64,000 nt of DNA from Imbricaverruca yamaguchii (taxonomy: Eukaryota > Arthropoda > Thecostraca > Neoverrucidae), in the NCBI GenBank assembly GCA_034440575.1, contig JAOTOL010001546.1, positions 1,235,001-1,299,000 of the forward strand, in the 5' to 3' direction. The notes under the pieces were generated by a model, which saw only the letters and a list, made by a program, of their open reading frames with translations, ran no database searches and was not told where the DNA came from. Every line of letters starts with the position of its first letter. Position 1 is the stretch's first letter. Of the stretch, positions 56,915-64,000 are shown one piece after another. A program made the translations under genes and the position numbers.

Positions 56915-57250
56915 CCACCTCAGCAGCTGCTGTCGCCTCCTTATCAGCTACTGTTGCCACCTCAGCAGCTGCTGCTTCCTCAGCAGCTGATGTTGTCACT
57001 TCAGCAGTTGCTATTTCCACCCCGACAGCTGATTTTGCCACCTCAGCAGCTGCTGTTGTGTTCCTCAGTAACTGCTGTTGTTACATCAGGAGTGGTCTGT
57101 GCCGTCTCAACAGCAGCTGCTGTTGCCACCTCAGCAGCTGATGTTCCCACCTAAACAGCTGCTGTTGCTTCCTCAACAGCTGCTGTTTCCACCTCGGCAG
57201 CCGCCGTTGCCGCCTCAACAGCAGCTACTGCGACAGCAGGGAGCTGCCGT
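56915..57250. repeat. Degenerate ~21-24-bp CAGCAGCTGCTG repeat
   Basis: Units such as TCAGCAGCTGCTGTTGCCAC vary in length mostly by three bases. One plus frame reads as Ser/Ala/Thr/Val-rich peptide (TSAAAVA type) and another as Leu/Gln/Pro-rich. Frame-keeping indels hint at past coding, but both frames stop within the block. Confidence 0.8.
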
Positions 57251-57439
57251 GGAGCTGTGCAGCCCATGACGCCTGGGAACATCCGTCGGAGTTGAGTCTC
57301 TGACGGCGCGGCACGGCGGCAAAGGTCACCGTATAATGAATCGTGTCGAGTCGGTATGGCGCCATTTGTCCCAAGTGGTCGCCGAAAGCCGAGCGCCAAT
57401 GTAGGTCTTGGAGAGTTCACGCGTAACGATTGGCGGCCG

Positions 57440-58110
57440 CTCGGTGTCGCACTCTGCCAGGCGGTCTCCGACCAGATGGTCTCCGCCTGTCTCCGCCTAT
57501 CTCTGACGTGCTCAGTGTCGCGCTCTACCAGACGGTCTCCGACCAAATGGTCTCCGCCTGTCTCTGACGTGCTCAGTGTCGCGCTCTGCCAGGCGGTCTC
57601 CGACCAGATGGTCTCCGCCTGTCTCTGACGTGCTCAGTGTCGCGCTCTGCCAGGCGGTCTCCGACCAGATGGTCTCTGCCTGTCTCTGACGGGCGGAGGA
57701 GTGCCTCTGACGGGCGGAGACCTCCGACCAGATGGTCTCCGCCTGTATCCGCCTGTCTCTGACGTGCTCAGTGTCGCGCTCTGCCAGGCGGTCTCCGACC
57801 AGACGGTCTCCGCCTGTATCTGACGTGTCGTGTCGCGCTCTGCCAGGCGGTTCTAACCGATGTTCCGCCTGTTCTGACGGCGGAGACCTCCCCGAGGCTC
57901 CGCCTGTCTCTGACGTGCTCAGTGTCGCGCTCTGCCAGGCGGTCTCCGACCAGATGGTCTCCGCCTGTCTCTGACGGGCGGAGGAGTGTCTGACGGGCGG
58001 AGACCTCTGACCAGACGGTCTCCGCCTGTTTCCGCCTGTCTCTGATGTGCTCAGTTTCGCGATCTGCCATGCGGACTCCGACCAGATGGTCTCCGCCTGT
58101 CTCTGACACT
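57440..58110. repeat. 61-bp tandem repeat, about ten copies
   Basis: GCTCAGTGTCGCGCTCTGCC and AGGCGGTCTCCGACCAGATG are followed by GTCTCCGCCTGTCTCTGA. Regular 61-base spacing holds in the left part. A GACGGGCGGAGGAGTG insert recurs at about 57690 and 57975, and two units are damaged near 57820-57900. Confidence 0.93.
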
Positions 58111-58111
58111 G

Positions 58112-58990
58112 TGTCGATATTGGCTGATGGCATCACGCACGCACCTCTCTTCGTTGCCGTCTGCATGGTCACTGCACCTGCAGTACATTTGAAGTGGGAT
58201 TGGCAGGACGTACAGCCATCCACGTGATCGAGTTATGAGGTCATAAGCAGTAACTTGCCACAAGTGAGTAACATAAGTTAGCTTGCCAGGACGTTTAACC
58301 GTCCACGTGATCGAGTTATTATATCGTCGTCATTCTATCGCTTACCGGTCTGATCTAGATGATGAGTCGGGATGCGTGCTGACATACGTCGATGTCCGAC
58401 TAGGATCTTGATCCATCGGAATGATTAGACGGGTTCCAATGCCTCCGTACCGGGATGCGTCCACTTTTAAGGTTTGCGACCAGGGCTGAACTTGTATGCT
58501 TGAATCCTCGGCTTTAGGAGCATAATCTTTGTGACGTCAAATTTGGAGAGGATACTTTTTCTTGCGCTTGTGACATCACAAATTTATCTTTATACTTTTT
58601 GGCTTGAGTAGTGGTACCTAGTTATGATTTGCTATGTTGGAAGAAATTTTGAGAAGAAAGTGAAACAAAAATCAAAGAACGTGAGCTGTAAGCGTACTTC
58701 TCTTTCATAGCTATACAAGCTATACAAAGTATCATTGAGATGAAAGTTGCATATAAGAAGACACAGGTCTGGAAATCTTCATAAATGGATAGGAATATCC
58801 ATATCAGTGTTAAAGGTCACCATCGAACCTCTCAGCAGGAAATCTGTGGCATATACTCTTCCAGAGAAGACAACGTTCCAGATGATATGATTTCGGAATA
58901 TGACTATGCCATGGTGGAATATGACATTGCGGTTATGGCTGCCACTGTCCTGGGCCCATTGCCGAGCTGCCACTGATCGGGGCCTACTGC
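58112..58990. other. No gene recognised; two short direct repeats
   Basis: TCCACGTGATCGAGTTAT occurs at about 58218 and 58303 within longer similar blocks about 86 bases apart. A second pair (GACGTCAAATTTGGAGAGGA versus GACATCACAAATTTATC) lies at 58530-58600. Otherwise unique. Confidence 0.5.
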
Positions 58991-58994
58991 CAGA

Positions 58995-59250
58995 GACCAT
59001 CACTGAACCTATCACCGACGCGCCCCTAAACTCCAATCCACCACCACTGAACCTATCACTGAACCTATTACTGAACCTATCACTGAACCCATCACTGAAC
59101 CCATCACTGGATCCATCACTAGACCCATCACTAGACCCATAACCAGGACCGTCATTTGACCCGCTATTGGACCCGTCATTGGGCCCATCGTTAGGCCCAT
59201 CACTATGCCCGTCACTGGACCCACTGTTGGACATATCACTACACCCGTCA
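58995..59250. repeat. 15-bp minisatellite (ATCACTGAACCC type), about sixteen units
   Basis: Units ATCACTGAACCTATC grade into ATCACTAGACCC and then GTCATTGGACCC types. The sequence CGCGCCCCTAAACTCCAATC interrupts the array at about 59019-59040. Confidence 0.9.
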
Positions 59251-59259
59251 CGGAGTGTT

Positions 59260-59690
59260 TATGGGATCCGCCCCGGAGCCGCTACTGGATCCGTCTCTGG
59301 ACCGTCCGTGGACCCTCCGCCAGACCGGTGACGGCGTGTGGGCAGCCGGAGGCCGACACCCATGGCAATGCGCCGGTTAGTACTCGGCCTGCGGGCGACA
59401 GGTCGCGTCGCGATCGGCACCCGACTCCGGAGCGACAGGTCTCGAGAGCCTCCAGATGGCTCCGGGGCGCGGACACCGCCGGCGGCTCGTCCACGCCCAC
59501 CACCGCCGGCGATGGATCTGTCCGAAGCTTCCGGGAGCGCCGACTGGCTGCTGACCATGCAGAGACTGGCGTGAGGCTCCACTGGGTGCTCTGTTTCGGC
59601 CGAGTGATCGCCAATCTAGATCAGCCATCGTCTGCTGTGGTCTGGCTATGTCGTGGAGCCAAAGGCCGACCGGCCTGCGCGGTCCATCTC
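59260..59690. other. GC-rich unique DNA, nothing recognised
   Basis: Long overlapping ORFs on both strands reflect high GC content. No domain or splice-supported exon was found. Confidence 0.45.
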
Positions 59691-59694
59691 GTAG

Positions 59695-60305
59695 TCTGAC
59701 TGTGTGGCTGAGATTATGCAGTCTGTGGACCACCAAGCCGCTACTTTGGCCCGCCACAGTCTGGCTGCGGACCATTAAGCCGCTACTACGGGCCGCGGTA
59801 GCACGGTGGTCTACTGTCTGCCAGATACAGACCATTAGTCCCCTGCAGCCCTAGCTGTGGACCATCAATCCTCGACTCTCGACCATCACAACCAGGTTAA
59901 ACAAATGGATGTTTCCTGTGTTTTTGTCCTGCAAAATGTTATCCTCTTAATTACTTATTCTCTCATGCATCATGTGAAGGTTGAATGGTGCCCTTACATA
60001 ATGGTGATCTGCGACCTAACGCTCAAGATTCACTGGCTAGTTTACGCCGAGATTCTGATGTCCTACGTATGAAGACAAGTATTCTCTCCATATTCAATTA
60101 CCCACACACTTTCTTATCCACATCCAAGATTACAAAGTACGAATCCAGCCCTGGCCACAGCCTAGTGGAGCCCTGCAGCCTCTCACGGCTGTGCACCACT
60201 AAGCTGCAACTTTGGACCGCCACAGGCCGGTGGTCTTCTGCAGCCTGACTATGAACAAATAAGCTGCGAATCTGGACCGCTACAGAAGATGGTCTACTGC
60301 GGGAC
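59695..60305. repeat. Degenerate ~60-bp repeat in two blocks
   Basis: The phrase TGTGGACCACCAAGCCGCTA, with CTTTGGCCCGCCACAG, recurs with changes at 59700-59870. It recurs again at about 60165-60300 (ACCACTAAGCTGCAACTTTG, CGCCACAG). The intervening 290 bases are AT-rich and unrelated. Confidence 0.65.
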
Positions 60306-60309
60306 GGCT

Positions 60310-60820
60310 CTCTGGCTCAATTACCCGGAAGTGAAAGCTGATAATTCAGCTACACATGGCTCCGAGCGGCAGGATCAACTGGTGTGAGAGGCTGACCAAC
60401 CGGGCGAATACAAATGGCGGCCACAGCGTTAGCTGCCGCCTCTGATGAGTGGCCATTGTCCGCAACGATTTCGGCCGGATTTAGCGGGTTCGATCGGGCC
60501 GGCCGGCCTAACCACATGGTATACGACATGGTGGTCCGCTGCTGGTGCGGCAAATCAAACAATTCGACGAACATCGATGTGCTGGCGCGGCGTGAAGCCC
60601 GTGGATCGTGCGAGTTACGCCTGGCATCACCTTCACGATATGGCACGCCTTGGCAGATTCCCCAATGCCAGGGTCGAGTCGGGTTTGGTTGTTGTGACTC
60701 GTTCCCAAAGCAGTGTTTGCCGGATTGCACCGTAAGTATTTCGGCATGCATGAGGGGAGGAGGATTAAGCACACCATTGTTGTGCAGTTTGAAGTGCAGG
60801 CCGCTTGTGTGTACTTACTC
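60310..60820. other. No supported gene
   Basis: Two plus-strand frames are open here and a GTAAGT donor match lies at 60731-60736, but I see no domain and no acceptor that would favour one frame. Confidence 0.4.
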
Positions 60821-60824
60821 TAAC

Positions 60825-61318
60825 CGCGCCGCAACCGCGCCGCAACCGCGCCGCAACCGCGCCGCAACCGCGCCGCAACCGCGCCGCAACCGCGCCGCAA
60901 CCGCGCCGCAACCGCGCCGCAACCGCGCCGCAACCGCGCCGCAACCGCGCCGCAACCGCGCCGCAACCGCGCCGCAACCGCGCCGCAACCGCGCCGCAAC
61001 CGCGCCGCAACCGCGCCGCAACCGCGCCGCAACCGCGCCGCAACCGCGCCGCACCGCGCCGCAACCGCGCCGCATCCGCGCCGCATCCGCGCCGCACCCG
61101 CGCCGCAACCGCGCCGCACCCGCGCCGCACCCGCGCCGCAACCGCGCCGCAACCGCGCCGCAACCGCGCCGCAACCGCGCCGCAACCGCGCCGCACCCGC
61201 GCCGCACCCGCGCCGCAACCGCGCCACAACCGTGCCGCACCCGCGCCGCAACCGCACCGCAACCGCGCCGCAACCGCGCCGCAACCGCGCCGCAACCGCG
61301 CCGCAACCGCGCCGTATC
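60825..61318. repeat. 11-bp CCGCGCCGCAA minisatellite, about 44 units
   Basis: Near-perfect 11-base units with CAC and CAT variants toward the right and one 10-base unit near 61050. Each unit has three CpG sites (CCGCGCCGC contains three CG). Arg/Ala-rich ORFs on both strands are by-products. Confidence 0.97.
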
Positions 61319-61434
61319 CACCGTAGTGTTGGCTGGTGTGTGGGTGTGCAGATGCAGCTCGTGGTGTGGTGGTAGCGTTTCCGCATCCTCCACTGGCTCT
61401 CCAATCATAGCTCACTGCGGTTCATCGCGATGTG

Positions 61435-61735
61435 GTTAGTACGTGTTCACGTTTGTACGGTTAGGACGGTTGCACGTTTGTGTGGTTATGACGGCTAAAC
61501 GTGGGTGTGGGTAGGACGGCTAAACGTGGGTGTGATTGGGACGGCTACACATTGGTGCGGTTAGGATTTCTACACGTTGGTACAGTTGTGACGTCAACAC
61601 GTTGGTGCGGTTAGGACGTCTGCACATTGGTGCAGTTAGGCCGTCTACACGTTGGTACAGTTGTGACGTCAACAAGTTGGTGCTGTTAGTATGGCTACAC
61701 GTTGGTACGGTTGTGACGTCAACATGTTGGTACTG
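61435..61735. repeat. ~25-bp minisatellite (ACACGTTGGTGCGGTTAGGA type)
   Basis: About twelve units. On the right they alternate between GTTAGGACGTCT and GTTGTGACGTCA forms, making a ~50-bp dimer. Confidence 0.9.
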
Positions 61736-61739
61736 AGCA

Positions 61740-63430
61740 GGTTCGAGGTTCGTCTTAGTAGGTTGGATTATGCAGTTCGCTGTGCTCTGCTATGCTGAGG
61801 TGGGGGTGAAGGCCCCTGTCTACATTAGAATAGAGCACTTCTGAATATAATGCGATTATAAATAAATCACATGTTTTTAAGCTTTCGTATCTTTATTTCG
61901 GAAGCTGGTTTACAAGGGCAACGCTTTCGTAAGCTTCCCTAATATTCGGAAGTTTTGCTACACATGGGGACGGAACCCAATAGTTTTGTGGCTCATTTGA
62001 ACCCAATATCACCTGGGGGTTAATTCGACAGATCCTGAACCCCAAGTCCACGTCCCGATATCCACAACGGTGGGCTCGCTGCGACTGTGCCACCAGACCC
62101 GTGGCCGTGACAAGCAAGGGCTGCCGGGAACCACGAAGTCTTCGCGGCACGTGGCGCCGCCAGGCTGGTGGACTAGATATCAGATATCAGACATTGGTAT
62201 CAGGCCGTGTCGACTGACATGGTCCGACATAGACTGGTGGTGGTCAGGTTGGTGAACCGGACACAGCGAAGCCTCAGAAAATGCAGACAATGCATTGTCC
62301 TCGGAAGTATATTTTACCAATTGAAAAAACACATCAGAGGATTATCAAAACCAGAAGAAAAGTTGTATTGTAACATGCTTGTCAATAGGATACGGAAGAT
62401 CTGAAGTAATTTCACTCGCCTTAGTTTTTCAGTTCATCTTAGTTCGCCTAGTTTACCTTGCTTTCCATAGGTCTTCTCGCTTTACCTATATCAGGGAAGT
62501 GGCGTATCCTGAGGGTGCGGGGAAACTGAGGAACATGTGTAACCCCCCAGTTTTACGAGTTTTTTTTAAGCTGATGACGCCCGAAGAATAAAGAAGGCGA
62601 AGAAATGGCGCCACTAAAGACCAGGCGCTCCAAACCAAAGTTTTCAGATATGCCCCTAACCTCGTGCCAGAATACTTGCCGTGCTGAGCGATGTCTATGT
62701 GGCGTGACTTAAGACTGGGTTGCACGTACCGGAGGCCGTCGTGCGTGACCGTTGCCCGCCGGCTTGGTCGTTGTCGACGCCATCAGCTGATGAGGCTGAT
62801 GAGGAAGGCGTTGTCAACCCCTCCCCTCTTTCGTCGTTTTCTTTTCCGTCTCACCTTTCCCCTTTTTCTTTTGATCTTTCGTCATCTTCGACACCCTTTG
62901 CTATTAATTCTCCGTAACATTGCCATTATTTAGTGGAACTGCCGGTACCTTTTGCTGCCATGTTTGACTTTTCCCCTGCGTCCTTCCAATCCTTGCTCTT
63001 TCCATGGGCGTAGTTAGCGAAGGTAGAGACGGGGTTGACATGTCCCCCACTTTTCGGCGGCACCCCCTCTGACTGGTGGAGGACAGGATGCTCTGAGTGG
63101 ACACCGTCGAATTTGTTTAGCCGAAAGCGCCCTTCTGTGTACAGAAGTCATCCACCCAGAGGCACTCGAGCTCACCTCAGGCCCACTTAATATCGTCTGT
63201 CGTTGGCGCCTCTTCGGATACATATCATCTCTTGAATATCACCCCCCCCCCCCACGCCTCCCCACCATTTTCCTGTCGTTTCGCCCTTTTCCGATTAATT
63301 ATATGACGAGAAACATTTGTTTTGCACATGGGAGTGTTTCTGCATATCATCTCCAGTAATAAACTGCTTCCTAAGGGAGCGACAGTTTACCTTGTGGTAC
63401 TTGCACTTGAACCAGATTCTCGGGCTGGCC
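61740..63430. other. No recognisable gene
   Basis: Unique DNA with short ORFs. An AATAAA lies near 62588 after a T-run but no gene precedes it. A poly-C run is at about 63241-63254. Confidence 0.5.
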
Positions 63431-63436
63431 ACATGG

Positions 63437-63510
63437 AGACGAGTAGTCTAGGGGTAAGTTGCTCGTTTCACGATCGAAAGGTTGCGAGTTCGAGTTTCAC
63501 CTGTCGCTAC
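63437..63510 (+). mobile_element. tRNA-derived SINE-like head, tRNA-Glu-like
   Basis: TAGTCTAGGGGTAAG fits an A box like that of tRNA-Glu, TTTCACG fits its anticodon region, and GAGTTCGAGTTTC fits a B box at normal spacing. The T and anticodon stems are mispaired, so it is not a functional tRNA. The following about 150 bases up to the TA repeat may be the SINE body with a TA-rich tail. Confidence 0.55.
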
Positions 63511-63679
63511 TCTTCGCCCGCGACCAACCGGCGTGAAAAATTAGTGACTCTATATGACTCAACGATCGATGTGTCGTAAAACCAATAGCCAACGGGCTGG
63601 CCACGGATCTTCTCGGCCCTGGCCTGGCCAGACCAATCGCCGGCCACGCCGGATGGCTTTGATTACGGCTGATCTCATA

Positions 63680-63758
63680 ATATATGCATATATGTATATA
63701 TATATATATATGTATATATGTATATATATATGCATATATATGTATATATACATATATA

Positions 63759-63845
<87 letters not shown>
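63680..63845. repeat. (TA)n microsatellite with TATATG interruptions
   Basis: The left part mixes TATATG/CATATA units; the right part (about 63765-63845) is pure TA. ORFs rich in Ile-Tyr on both strands are by-products. Confidence 0.97.
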
Positions 63846-63847
<2 letters not shown>

Positions 63848-64000
63848 CACACACGACACGGGTCATGAAGCGTTTTACGTGTCCATGTCATGTTGCCAAC
63901 ACAATATAGATATTGTCAATATACTACCCATGCTCTTTCTGCAAAGGTGTGTATGCCGATACGCCATGTTTCAGCTTCCGGAATCGTCCACGGTGTCTGT

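Noticed and set aside
60414..61439. 341-codon plus-strand ORF and Arg/Ala-rich minus-strand ORFs
   Set aside because: Most of the length is the 11-bp CCGCGCCGCAA array. The GTAAGT at 60731 is a fair donor but no acceptor or domain supports an exon upstream.

Overview
This window looks like intergenic and intronic DNA from an invertebrate, most likely an arthropod. The evidence is as follows. It contains non-LTR retrotransposons of the CR1/L2 type and of the RNase H-bearing I/Jockey type, whose ORF1 has three zinc knuckles. It contains a BEL/Pao LTR-retrotransposon remnant, a decayed copy of a repeated ORF family that I recall from crustaceans, aphids and spiders, three tRNA-derived SINE-like segments, and GT-AG style splice signals. 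Nothing is bacterial: there are no operons, no Shine-Dalgarno sites and no long non-repetitive ORFs. I cannot name the species; a chelicerate or crustacean fits the LINE types best.

Layout. At 1-3.7 kb two copies of one CR1-like LINE lie head to head. The minus copy has an RT frame that stays open to the window edge. The plus copy is split by a 559-bp insert with a TAAA tail. From 5.5 to 10.6 kb there is an almost unbroken series of unrelated tandem repeats, including a G-rich TGAGGG tract. The minus strand at 13.86-14.96 kb carries the decayed repeated-ORF gene, and 15.3-16.9 kb is a 15-bp minisatellite of about 110 units. From 17 to 32 kb there are further arrays, two diverged copies of a dispersed repeat (26.3 and 27.9 kb) and two tRNA-like SINE heads.

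The only plausible host coding exon is at 35,593-36,179 (+): a His/Gln-rich segment with a branch site, an acceptor and a GTAAGC donor. Its downstream intron would hold two I-type LINEs. Copy A (36.4-38.7 kb) is an internally deleted ORF1 plus ORF2-tail element. Copy B (39.6-44.0 kb) is longer but rearranged. Copy B has a 60-bp LINE tail inserted in its ORF1 with a 13-bp target duplication, and a perfect 35-bp hairpin made from an ectopic copy of its own upstream sequence.

From 44 to 64 kb minisatellites dominate again (units of 11 to 67 bp). At 53.9-56.0 kb a BEL/Pao protease and reverse transcriptase remnant is interrupted by about 30 copies of a 32-bp repeat that may have grown out of the element's own coding sequence. 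By hand addition, about forty separate tandem arrays cover roughly a quarter of the window. Almost all long ORFs here are by-products of these arrays. Apart from the exon, no set of genes works together; the biology on view is retroelement decay and local tandem amplification.
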